64,000 nucleotides of DNA, taken from positions 62,001-126,000 of the forward strand of contig NZ_JACHNB010000001.1 of assembly GCF_014205225.1 (NCBI RefSeq). Reading direction: 5' to 3'. Position 1 is the first letter of the stretch; each line of letters begins with the position of its first letter. Under the pieces are notes generated by a model. That model did no database searches and was not told where the DNA came from. It saw only the letters and a list, made by a program, of their open reading frames with translations. A program made the translations under genes and the position numbers. Positions 16,184 through 24,192 of this stretch are shown one piece after another. The stretch comes from Actinoplanes octamycinicus. Its GTDB lineage: Bacteria; Actinomycetota; Actinomycetes; Mycobacteriales; Micromonosporaceae.

Positions 16184-17913
16184 TCAAACTGCTTCGCGTG
16201 CACCTGCGGCCGTACTGGAACACGATCGGCGTGATCGTGCTCTTCCAGTTCCTGCAGACGCTCGCGACGCTCTACCTGCCGACCCTGAACGCTGACATCA
16301 TCGACAAGGGCGTGGTCACCGGCGACACGAACTATGTGATGCGGGTCGGCGCCGGGATGCTCGGCATCACCGTGCTGCAGATCGCGGCGCAGATCGTGGC
16401 GGTGTATTTCGGGGCGCGCACCGCGATGGCGGTCGGCCGCGACCTGCGCGAATCGATCTTCACCCGGGTGCAGCGGTTCTCCGCGCGTGAGGTGGGCCAG
16501 TTCGGCGCGCCGTCGCTGATCACCCGGACCACCAACGACGTGCAGCAGATCCAGATGCTGGTGCTGCTCACCTTCACGCTGATGGTCTCCGCGCCGATCA
16601 TGTGCGTCGGCGGGATCGTCCTGGCGCTGCGCCAGGACCTGCCGCTCTCCGCGCTGCTCCTGGTGATCATCCCGATCCTGATCGGCGTGATCGGCCTGAT
16701 CGTCAGCCGGATGCGGCCGCTCTTCCGCAGCCTGCAGGTCAAGCTCGACCGGGTGAACCAGGTGATGCGCGAGCAGATCACCGGCATCCGGGTGATCCGG
16801 GCGTTCGTCCGCGACGAGCGCGAGCGGGCCCGTTACGAGGTGGCCAACGACGACCTGACCCAGGTCTCGCTGAAAGCCGGCAAGATCATGGCGCTGATGT
16901 TCCCGACCGTCCTGCTGATCGTGAACCTGTCCAGCGTGGCGGTGCTCTGGTTCGGCGGGCACCGGATCGAGGACGGCGCCATGCAGGTCGGCGCGCTGAC
17001 CGCGTTCCTCAGCTACCTCATGCAGATCCTGATGTCGATCATGATGGCCACCTTCATGTTCATCATGATCCCGCGGGCCGAGGTGTGTGCCGAGCGGATC
17101 CAGGAGGTGGTCACCACCGACTCCTCGGTGACGCCGCCTGCGGCGCCGGTCACCGAGGTGACCCGGCACGGCGAGGTGGAACTGCGCGATGTCAGCTTCC
17201 GCTATCCGGGAGCCGAGGCCGCGGTGCTTTCTGACGTACGCCTGGTCGCCCGGCCCCGGGAGGTCACCGCGATCATCGGGTCCACCGGCAGCGGCAAGAC
17301 CACCCTGCTGCACCTGATCCCCCGGCTCTTCGACGTGACCGAGGGCTCGGTGCTGGTCGACGGGGTGGACGTGCGCGAGCTCGACCCGGGCCTGCTGTCG
17401 CGGCTGGTCGGGATCGTGCCGCAGCGGCCGTACCTGTTCACCGGCACGGTCGGCTCCAACCTGCGCTACGGCAACCCGGACGCCACCGACGAGGAACTCT
17501 GGGCGGCGTTGGAGGTGGCCCAGGGCAAGGACTTCGTCGAGCGGATGGAGGGGCAGCTGGACGCGCCGATCGCGCAGGGCGGCACCAACGTGTCCGGCGG
17601 GCAGCGGCAGCGGCTGGCGATCGCCCGGGCGCTGGTGCACCGGCCGGAGATCTACCTCTTCGACGACTCGTTCTCGGCGCTCGACTACGCCACCGACGCG
17701 GCATTGCGGGCGGCGCTGACCGAGCACATCGCGGACGCCACCGTGGTGATCGTGGCGCAGCGGGTCAGCACGATCCGGGACGCCGACCGGATCGTCGTGC
17801 TGGACGACGGCAAGGTGGTCGGCACCGGCACGCACGACGAACTGATGGACGGCAACCCGACGTACCGGGAAATTGTTCTTTCTCAGCTCACAGAGCAGGA
17901 GGCGGCCGCATGA
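16177..17913 (+). CDS. ABC exporter half-transporter, subunit with degenerate catalytic residues
   Basis: A 578-residue type IV ABC exporter half: six membrane helices in residues 1 to about 310, then an ATPase domain with Walker A IIGSTGSGKTTLL, signature VSGGQRQRL and Walker B IYLFDDSFSALD. The catalytic glutamate after Walker B is an aspartate (LFDD) and the switch histidine is a glutamine (VIVAQRVSTI), the pattern of the degenerate site in heterodimeric exporters. It starts at a GTG inside the end of tetR and its own end overlaps the next half-transporter by four bases (ATGA). The pair should form one drug/lipid-type exporter in the cytoplasmic membrane. Confidence 0.92.
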   Translation: MLIKLLRVHLRPYWNTIGVIVLFQFLQTLATLYLPTLNADIIDKGVVTGDTNYVMRVGAGMLGITVLQIAAQIVAVYFGARTAMAVGRDLRESIFTRVQRFSAREVGQFGAPSLITRTTNDVQQIQMLVLLTFTLMVSAPIMCVGGIVLALRQDLPLSALLLVIIPILIGVIGLIVSRMRPLFRSLQVKLDRVNQVMREQITGIRVIRAFVRDERERARYEVANDDLTQVSLKAGKIMALMFPTVLLIVNLSSVAVLWFGGHRIEDGAMQVGALTAFLSYLMQILMSIMMATFMFIMIPRAEVCAERIQEVVTTDSSVTPPAAPVTEVTRHGEVELRDVSFRYPGAEAAVLSDVRLVARPREVTAIIGSTGSGKTTLLHLIPRLFDVTEGSVLVDGVDVRELDPGLLSRLVGIVPQRPYLFTGTVGSNLRYGNPDATDEELWAALEVAQGKDFVERMEGQLDAPIAQGGTNVSGGQRQRLAIARALVHRPEIYLFDDSFSALDYATDAALRAALTEHIADATVVIVAQRVSTIRDADRIVVLDDGKVVGTGTHDELMDGNPTYREIVLSQLTEQEAAA

Positions 17914-19871
17914 CCGCGCCCACCCGCCGCCCGATGGGCCCGGGAGGCGGCCCGCCGGCCGCCCGGATGATGATGGCCGGCGGACCGCCGGAGAAACTGC
18001 AGGACTTCAAGGGGTCGACGAAGCGGCTGCTCGGCATGCTCAAGCCGCAGCGGGCGCTGGTCGCGCTGGTGCTCGCCTTCGGCATCGTCGCGGTCTTCCT
18101 GTCGGTGCTCGGGCCGAAACTGCTCGGCAAGGCCACCGACGTGATCTTCGCGGGCGTGGTCGGCAAGACGCTGCCGGCCGGCGTCACCCAGGAGCAGGCC
18201 GTCGAGGGGCTGCGCCAGCAGGGCAACGACAAGGTCGCCGACATGCTGGCCGCCATGCACGGCGTGGTGCCCGGCCAGGGCATCGACTTCGACGCGCTGA
18301 TCCGGGTGCTGGCCTGGGTCGCCGTGGTCTACCTGTTCGCCTGGGTGTTCGGCGTGTTCCAGGGCCGGATCACCGCGCGGGTGGTGCAGACCGCTGTCTA
18401 CGACCTGCGCAACCAGGTCGAGGCGAAACTGTCCCGGCTGCCGCTGTCGTACTTCGACAAGCAGCCGCGCGGCGAGGTGCTGAGCCGGGCCACCAACGAC
18501 ACCGACAACATCGCGCAGACCCTGCAGCAGACCTTCGCCCAGCTGGTCACCGCGCTGCTGACGGTGGTCGGGGTGCTCGGCATGATGTTCTGGATCTCGC
18601 CGCTGCTGGCGCTGATCGCGCTGGTCACCATCCCGGTGTCGTTCTTCCTGACCACCTTCGTCGGCAAGCGGGCGCAGCCGCAGTTCGTCGCCCAGTGGAA
18701 GACCACCGGCCAGCTCAACGGGCACATCGAGGAGATGTTCACCGGGCACACCCTGGTCAAGGTCTTCGGCCGGCAGCAGGAGGCGGAGGGCGCGTTCCGG
18801 GAGCACAACGACAAGCTGTACGCGTCCAGCTTCCGGGCCCAGTTCATCTCCGGCCTGATCCAGCCGGCCATGATGTTCATCAGCAACGTGAACTACGTGC
18901 TCGTGGCGGTGGTCGGCGGGTTGCGGGTGGCGTCCGGGTCGCTGTCGCTCGGTGACGTGCAGGCGTTCATCCAGTACAGCCGGCAGTTCAGCCAGCCGCT
19001 CACCCAGGTGGCCAGCATGGCGAACCTGGTGCAGTCCGGCATCGCGTCGGCGGAGCGGGTGTTCGCCCTGCTGGACGCGCCGGAGCAGTCCCCGGACCCG
19101 GCTGCGGTGCCGCTCCCCTCGGTGCAGGGGCGGATCGCGTTCGAGAACGTGTCGTTCCGGTACACCCCGGACAAGCCGCTGATCGAGAACCTGTCGCTGA
19201 CGGTCGAGCCGGGCCAGACGGTGGCCATCGTCGGACCCACCGGGGCCGGCAAGACCACGCTGGTCAACCTGCTGATGCGGTTCTACGACGTGACCGGCGG
19301 GCGGATCACCCTGGACGGGGTGGACATCGCCACGATGCCCCGCGAGCAGCTGCGCGAGCAGATCGGGATGGTCCTGCAGGACACCTGGCTGTTCGGCGGG
19401 ACGATCGCGGAGAACCTGGCGTACGGGGCTGATTCTTTTGAGGAGTCCGCAGTCGTCCAGGCGGCCGAGGCGGCGCACGTCGACGGCTTCGTCCGGATGC
19501 TTCCCGAGGGCTACGAGACGAAGATCGACGAGGAGGGATCGAACGTCAGCGCCGGGCAGAAACAGCTGATCACGATCGCCCGGGCGTTCCTGGCCGAACC
19601 CAGCATCCTGATCCTGGACGAGGCGACCAGCTCCGTCGACACCCGTACCGAAGTGCTGATCCAGCGGGCGATGGCGACGCTGCGGACCGGGCGGACCAGT
19701 TTCGTCATCGCGCACCGGTTGTCGACGATCCGCGACGCCGACCTGATCCTGGTGATGGAGAACGGCTCCATCGTGGAGCAGGGCACCCACGATCAGCTGA
19801 TCGAGGCGGGCGGGGCTTACGCGCGGCTCTATTCGGCGCAGTTCGCCCAGGCGGTCGTCGAGGTGGACTGA
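17910..19871 (+). CDS. ABC exporter half-transporter, subunit with canonical Walker B
   Basis: A 653-residue half-transporter with a Pro/Gly/Met-rich 30-residue N-terminal extension, six membrane helices and an ATPase domain: Walker A IVGPTGAGKTTLV, Walker B ILILDEATSSVDT with the catalytic glutamate, switch histidine in FVIAHRLSTI. Its signature is VSAGQKQLI instead of SGGQ. Since each composite site uses one subunit's signature with the other's Walker motifs, the altered signature here belongs to the same site as the degenerate Walker B of the partner. That agrees with a one-active-site heterodimer. Longer than usual because of an insertion after the second helix (residues about 90-130). 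Confidence 0.92.
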   Translation: MTAPTRRPMGPGGGPPAARMMMAGGPPEKLQDFKGSTKRLLGMLKPQRALVALVLAFGIVAVFLSVLGPKLLGKATDVIFAGVVGKTLPAGVTQEQAVEGLRQQGNDKVADMLAAMHGVVPGQGIDFDALIRVLAWVAVVYLFAWVFGVFQGRITARVVQTAVYDLRNQVEAKLSRLPLSYFDKQPRGEVLSRATNDTDNIAQTLQQTFAQLVTALLTVVGVLGMMFWISPLLALIALVTIPVSFFLTTFVGKRAQPQFVAQWKTTGQLNGHIEEMFTGHTLVKVFGRQQEAEGAFREHNDKLYASSFRAQFISGLIQPAMMFISNVNYVLVAVVGGLRVASGSLSLGDVQAFIQYSRQFSQPLTQVASMANLVQSGIASAERVFALLDAPEQSPDPAAVPLPSVQGRIAFENVSFRYTPDKPLIENLSLTVEPGQTVAIVGPTGAGKTTLVNLLMRFYDVTGGRITLDGVDIATMPREQLREQIGMVLQDTWLFGGTIAENLAYGADSFEESAVVQAAEAAHVDGFVRMLPEGYETKIDEEGSNVSAGQKQLITIARAFLAEPSILILDEATSSVDTRTEVLIQRAMATLRTGRTSFVIAHRLSTIRDADLILVMENGSIVEQGTHDQLIEAGGAYARLYSAQFAQAVVEVD

Positions 19872-19890
19872 CCGGCGCGGGGCGGGGTCT

Positions 19891-20118
19891 TCAGGACCCG
19901 CCCCGCCACTGCTCCATGCTCTCCATGAGGTGTTTCACGTTCGCCGGCGACCGGAGCAGGTAGTCCGTCTCGACGATCGAGTCCCATTCCGCCTTGCTGA
20001 TCAGGACCGCAGAACCTCGCTCCGAGACGACCTCGACGGTGGTGTGGTCCTTGTTGACCCGGTCGATGAGTGAGTCGAGGGTCCTACCAGCTTCGTCGGC
20101 GCTGATTGACGCAGCCAC
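19891..20118 (-). CDS. Phd/YefM-family antitoxin without a visible toxin partner
   Basis: A 75-residue Phd/YefM-type antitoxin: ISADEAGRTLDSLIDRVNKD is the DNA-binding start, then VEVVSERGSAVLISKAEWDS, and a C-terminal tail (LLRSPANVKHLMESMEQWR) of the kind that wraps a YoeB/RelE toxin. I chose GTG 20118 because GGTGGG lies just upstream; GTG 20127 is possible. The normal place for the toxin is immediately downstream, but the next gene there is the ABC exporter on the opposite strand, so the antitoxin is an orphan here. It may be solitary or act with a toxin elsewhere. Confidence 0.8.
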   Translation of the reverse strand: MAASISADEAGRTLDSLIDRVNKDHTTVEVVSERGSAVLISKAEWDSIVETDYLLRSPANVKHLMESMEQWRGGS

Positions 20119-20143
20119 GAAGCCCACCGTAGCCGACGAAGAG

Positions 20144-20177
20144 AACGGGGGCGGCCTCGCGGCCGCCCCCGTTTTTT
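20144..20177 (+). terminator. Strong intrinsic terminator, probably serving both strands
   Basis: A perfect 13-bp stem (AACGGGGGCGGCC with its reverse complement) and a TCGC loop are followed by a run of Ts on the plus strand. On the minus strand the same hairpin lies just after the stop of the Calx-beta gene at 20193, so it can also end that transcript. Confidence 0.8.
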
Positions 20178-20192
20178 CGGGTCAGGTGGTGC

Positions 20193-23100
20193 TTACTTGA
20201 TGGTGATGGTCTTGGTCGCCGAGTAGCCGGACGCGATGCCCGTGCTGCTGTTGCCGGAGACCAGGGCGCGCACCGAGACCTTCGTCTTCGACTTGATCGA
20301 CACGCTGGTGCGGTAACCGCTCGCCGTCGTCTTGCCGGAGCCGATGGTGGTCCACTTGCCGCCCACCAGCCGCTGGACGGTGACCGTCTGGCCGGTGGCC
20401 TTCGGGTTGCCGTAGACGATGACGCTCAGCTTGCCCTTGGTGGAGCCCAGCGTCAGACCCGGGTTCTGGGTCAGCTTCACCGTCACGGTCTTGGAGTTGA
20501 TCTCCTGCGACCGGGCGACGAACGCGTACCCCTGGGCCAGCGACTTCGTGACGAACTTGAAGTTGCCACTGCCGTCCGACTTGACCCGCTCCCAGAAGGA
20601 CATCTTGGTCGGGTCGGTGGTCGGCAGCGCCGACGCCCAGAGCTCGACGTAGGTGTTCGGGGCGGCCTTGCCGGTCAGGGTGACCGCTCCGGCACCCTTG
20701 GCCGGCCCGGAGGCGGACAAGGTCGGCGTGACCGCTGGGGTCTTGTCGTCGCTCTTGATCGTGACCGTCGCGTCGCCGTTGACCACCGAGCTGCCGAACG
20801 GGCCGACGTTGCCGAGACGGACCGAGAAGGTCTCGTCGTCCTCCATGTCCCGGTCATTGATCACCGGCACCTTGATGGTGCCCTTCATGTCACCGGCACG
20901 GATGGTCAGCGTGCCCTTGGTGAGCGTGTAGTCCTTGCCCACCTTGGCGGTGCCGTCCGCCGTGTAGTACGGGATCGTGGTGTCCTGGACCGTCGAGGTG
21001 GCATCCCCCGTGAAGGTCAGGTTGACCGGGATCTCCGCGTTGCCGGCGTTCTCGCTCACCGTGGCGTCCGCGATCGACACCGCCGGCGGCAGGTCCATCG
21101 GGTCGTCAGCGATCTTGACGGTGGTCGACGACGGCGCGAAACCCATCGGGATCGGGGTGATCTCGCTGGCGGTGATGACCAGCGTCTCGGTCGGCTCGTC
21201 GATGTCGTCGTTCAGGATGTCGATCGCCGGCGCCGAGTAGCCGCCGGACTGCGCGGCGAAGTTGCCGCCGCCCGTGGTCAACAGGCCTTTCTCACCCGGT
21301 CGGATCTCGGCGTCGAAGGTCGCGAGCGCGTCCGCGGCCTTGTAGTCGGCACCCGCGGTCGCCGGGTCGGTAGCACCACCACCGACGCTGAAGCCGATGT
21401 GGTACGTGTACTGCGAGATGCCGACGACCGTACCGGTCACCGCGATGCTGCCACCCTCGGTGACGGTGCCCTGCGCGAAGGTGAGCTTCGGCATGGCGTC
21501 GTCGTTCGCGATGGTCACCCGCGCCACCTTCTGGGTGACGTCCGTCGACGTGGTGACGTTGGTGGAGTTGCCGGCGTTCGAGGCGAACGTGACGTTGAAC
21601 GTCTCGTCCCGCTCGTAGACCTCGTCCCCGTAGACCGGGAGGTCGAAGTACCCGACCGTGTCGCCGGCCTTGATCGTCACCGAGGTGGCGCTTGGGTGGT
21701 CGAAGTCGTTGGATCCCGCGCCGGACCCCTGGTAGGTGGCGCTGCCCGCAGGCGCGTAGGTGGCGTCGAAGACGAGATCGACGGCGGCCGGGCCGCTGAG
21801 CGTCACCGGCACCCGGGCCAGGGTCGAACCGCTGTTGCCCTCCTGCACCTTCACGTCCGCGGTGGTCCAGGTGGGCGCCGCGTCGTCGTCGTCGATGGTG
21901 AAGCTCTGCTCGCCCAGCGAGCTCTCGTCCACCACTCCGGACGGGCTGGTCAACGACAGCTTGAAGGTCTCGTCCGGCTCGGCGTTCGTGTCACCGATGA
22001 TGGTCACCGGAATGGCGACGTCCTTGGTCGCGTCCTTCGGCACCGTGACGGTGCCGGCCGCGCCCTTGTAGTCCACCCCGTTCTTCGCCGTACCGTCGAC
22101 GAAGGTGTAGTTCAGCACCGCGTCCTGCGGGGAGTTGGTGTCGAAATGGATGTAGATCTTCTTGTCCGACGAGCCGACGTTCCCCTCGGCGAACGTCCGG
22201 TTGGTTGGGGAGTCCGTGCCGTTCGGGGTGTTCTTGGAGTACACCAGCGTCTTGCCCGCACCGGCATCGGTGACCACACCGGTCGCCGTCGACTTGGTGC
22301 CGAGCGTGGAGGTCGCGCCGCTGACCGGCTCGCTGATCGTGACCTTGACGCCTTCCGGCCCCTCGAACGCGCTCGGACCCGTCGGGTTGGTCGTGGTCGT
22401 CAAGGACAGGTTGGTGGAGGTGGCGTACTTCGCCACCGTGACCGACGACGCCGCGGCGACAACGTCAGTGGTCGACCCATTGTCGGTCGATCCCACGATC
22501 GCAGCGGACGCGGTCCCGCCCAGGGTGTCACCGGCCACCGCGATGTCGAGCGGCACGCCCTTCTCGGAAGGGTTTGTCAAGTTGACCGGGAAGATGAGAC
22601 GGCTTCCCTCGACCGCCGTCGGCGCGTCGCCGATGGTGGCGACCGGAACGGCGTCGTCGTCCTTGATCCCGATCTTCACCGAGCTCTGGGCGCTGACCAC
22701 AGCGCCGCCGAGCGTCGGGCGGCTGGCGTCCTTCTTGACGACGAAGTACTGGGTGTCCGTCTCGTCCGAGTTGTCATCCCAGAGCGTCACCGTCGCCGTC
22801 CCGGACGTCTCGTTCGCCGGGATCGTGATGACCGCGTCCGCCGCCAACGCCGTGTAGTCCCGGTTTGCGCCACCCTGCGAGGTCGCCATGTCGGTGGCGT
22901 AGCTGGTTCCCGCGAAGTCGGCCGTCTGGACCGGGATGGTGACGTCGTGCGGCGCCGGATTCGTCGAGGTCGCGGTGATCGTCACCGTCTTCTGGGTACC
23001 GCTGGTCGCCGTCTCCGCGACCGTGGTCGCACCACCCAGGACGATGTCGTTGGTCGCGTCGGGCTCCCAGATCGTCCCGGTCCCGGTTGACGTGCCACTC

Positions 23101-23930
23101 GCACCCGTGGCGGTCAACTGGAACGTCTCGTCGGCACCTTCGCCAGGGGAGTCGGCCGTCGTATCTACCGTCACGGTGATGGTATTGGTGCCACCGGCGG
23201 CCGTGCCGGGGAAGGTGTAGCTGGCAATACTCGGCGTCCCGGTGAAGTCCGTTCCCTTGGTGGCCGTGAGACTCGGGGTCTCGGCGCTCCCGACCGTACC
23301 GAAGGCGATGCTCCCCGACGAGGTGGTCCCGGTGTAGGTGACGGTGAAGCTGGCCGTTCCCCCCTCCCAGACACCAGCGGGGCTGACGGTGAGATTATTG
23401 ACCTTCGTGTCGGCGATCGTCGCCGTCGCGCTGGTCACGTAGCCGGTGTTCGCCTCCGTGGCGACCAGATTGAACGTCTCAGGGCCTTCAGCCGAAGAGT
23501 CCGCAGTCGTGGGGACGGTTACCACGATGGTGTTGGCGGAACCACCGGCGGTTGTGCCGGGGAAAGCTCCTGCGGCAATGGTGGTCGCAGGGCTACCCGT
23601 ACCGCCGGGCACCGTCGGAACGGTGGTGTAGTCGGTCCCGCCGCCAGTCGCCGTGCCGGCGCTCGTAGTGAACACGATGTTATTCGCCGATGCTGCTGAA
23701 CCACTGTAGGTCACCGTGAAGCTGGCCGTTCCCCCTTCGTTGACGACGGGGGAGCTGATGGTCAGGTTGGAGATGACAGTGGCGTGCGCCGGTGACGCAA
23801 TGAACGTCGCGGGGACCAGGGCCACCGCCGACACCGCGACAGACGTCATAACCTGCCGGATTCGCTTACGTCCCCAGAATGTGAACGGCACTCGCTCGTG
23901 CAGCGCCGTTTGGATTGGTCGATGACGCAT
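20193..23930 (-). CDS. Giant secreted Calx-beta repeat protein under a c-di-GMP riboswitch
   Basis: A 1245-residue secreted protein. The start at 23930 is set by AGGAAG upstream. Signal peptide: basic start MRHRPIQTALHERVP, hydrophobic VMTSVAVSAVALVPATFI, cut after SPAHA. Then come about eight to nine Calx-beta type repeats with the recurring pattern of a strand, GTA..G.DY, and an acidic D(D/E)..xE(T/D)E..F end (for example DDNSDETDTQYFVV, GDTNAEPDETFKLSL). The last 190 residues form a different beta-rich module (PNTYVELWASALP, then PGLTLGSTKGKLSVIVYGNP). No LPXTG motif or C-terminal membrane segment, so it is released or held by non-covalent contacts. Calx-beta domains bind calcium and serve adhesion or matrix roles. 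The leader carries a c-di-GMP-I riboswitch. Confidence 0.9.
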   Translation of the reverse strand: MRHRPIQTALHERVPFTFWGRKRIRQVMTSVAVSAVALVPATFIASPAHATVISNLTISSPVVNEGGTASFTVTYSGSAASANNIVFTTSAGTATGGGTDYTTVPTVPGGTGSPATTIAAGAFPGTTAGGSANTIVVTVPTTADSSAEGPETFNLVATEANTGYVTSATATIADTKVNNLTVSPAGVWEGGTASFTVTYTGTTSSGSIAFGTVGSAETPSLTATKGTDFTGTPSIASYTFPGTAAGGTNTITVTVDTTADSPGEGADETFQLTATGASGTSTGTGTIWEPDATNDIVLGGATTVAETATSGTQKTVTITATSTNPAPHDVTIPVQTADFAGTSYATDMATSQGGANRDYTALAADAVITIPANETSGTATVTLWDDNSDETDTQYFVVKKDASRPTLGGAVVSAQSSVKIGIKDDDAVPVATIGDAPTAVEGSRLIFPVNLTNPSEKGVPLDIAVAGDTLGGTASAAIVGSTDNGSTTDVVAAASSVTVAKYATSTNLSLTTTTNPTGPSAFEGPEGVKVTISEPVSGATSTLGTKSTATGVVTDAGAGKTLVYSKNTPNGTDSPTNRTFAEGNVGSSDKKIYIHFDTNSPQDAVLNYTFVDGTAKNGVDYKGAAGTVTVPKDATKDVAIPVTIIGDTNAEPDETFKLSLTSPSGVVDESSLGEQSFTIDDDDAAPTWTTADVKVQEGNSGSTLARVPVTLSGPAAVDLVFDATYAPAGSATYQGSGAGSNDFDHPSATSVTIKAGDTVGYFDLPVYGDEVYERDETFNVTFASNAGNSTNVTTSTDVTQKVARVTIANDDAMPKLTFAQGTVTEGGSIAVTGTVVGISQYTYHIGFSVGGGATDPATAGADYKAADALATFDAEIRPGEKGLLTTGGGNFAAQSGGYSAPAIDILNDDIDEPTETLVITASEITPIPMGFAPSSTTVKIADDPMDLPPAVSIADATVSENAGNAEIPVNLTFTGDATSTVQDTTIPYYTADGTAKVGKDYTLTKGTLTIRAGDMKGTIKVPVINDRDMEDDETFSVRLGNVGPFGSSVVNGDATVTIKSDDKTPAVTPTLSASGPAKGAGAVTLTGKAAPNTYVELWASALPTTDPTKMSFWERVKSDGSGNFKFVTKSLAQGYAFVARSQEINSKTVTVKLTQNPGLTLGSTKGKLSVIVYGNPKATGQTVTVQRLVGGKWTTIGSGKTTASGYRTSVSIKSKTKVSVRALVSGNSSTGIASGYSATKTITIK

Positions 23931-23944
23931 TCTCTTCCTGTCTC

Positions 23945-24025
23945 CTTCGGCGGCTGGGCTACCTCCAGCGGGGAGGCCCCTGGCTTTGCGTCCCCGCCTT
24001 ACGGCGGGTTTGCCTGTTCGGGTAC
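23945..24025 (-). promoter_or_regulatory. Cyclic di-GMP-I (GEMM) riboswitch
   Basis: The minus-strand leader 15-95 bases before the Calx-beta start contains the GEMM-I core in order: CAGGCAAACC, a hairpin closed by a GTAA (GNRA) tetraloop, GGGACGCAAAGCCA, a second stem starting GGGGCC, and GGAGGTAGCCC. The conserved GCAAACC, GACGCAAAGCC and GGTAGC elements and the GNRA loop leave little doubt about the class. The aptamer ends close to the ribosome binding site, which suggests translational control, but the switching element was not resolved. Confidence 0.92.
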
Positions 24026-24192
24026 CGCACCTAGGGCGGTTGGGGGTGCCGGCCATACCGGCCCTCAGCAGCGCGAACACGGGACTGAAGGTCCACGTGA
24101 GGCGGAGCCATCCGTAATCTAACCGGCATATCGGACCGTTTTTGGCGGAACGCCTTTTTCCGGCGGAGAAAGCTTCACGACCGAGAGGAGCG

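Noticed and set aside
24144..24159. Hairpin GGCGGAACGCC followed by five Ts, as terminator of the large Calx-beta gene
   Set aside because: The T run is on the plus strand, but that gene is on the minus strand, where no U-tract follows. No plus-strand transcript is expected here.
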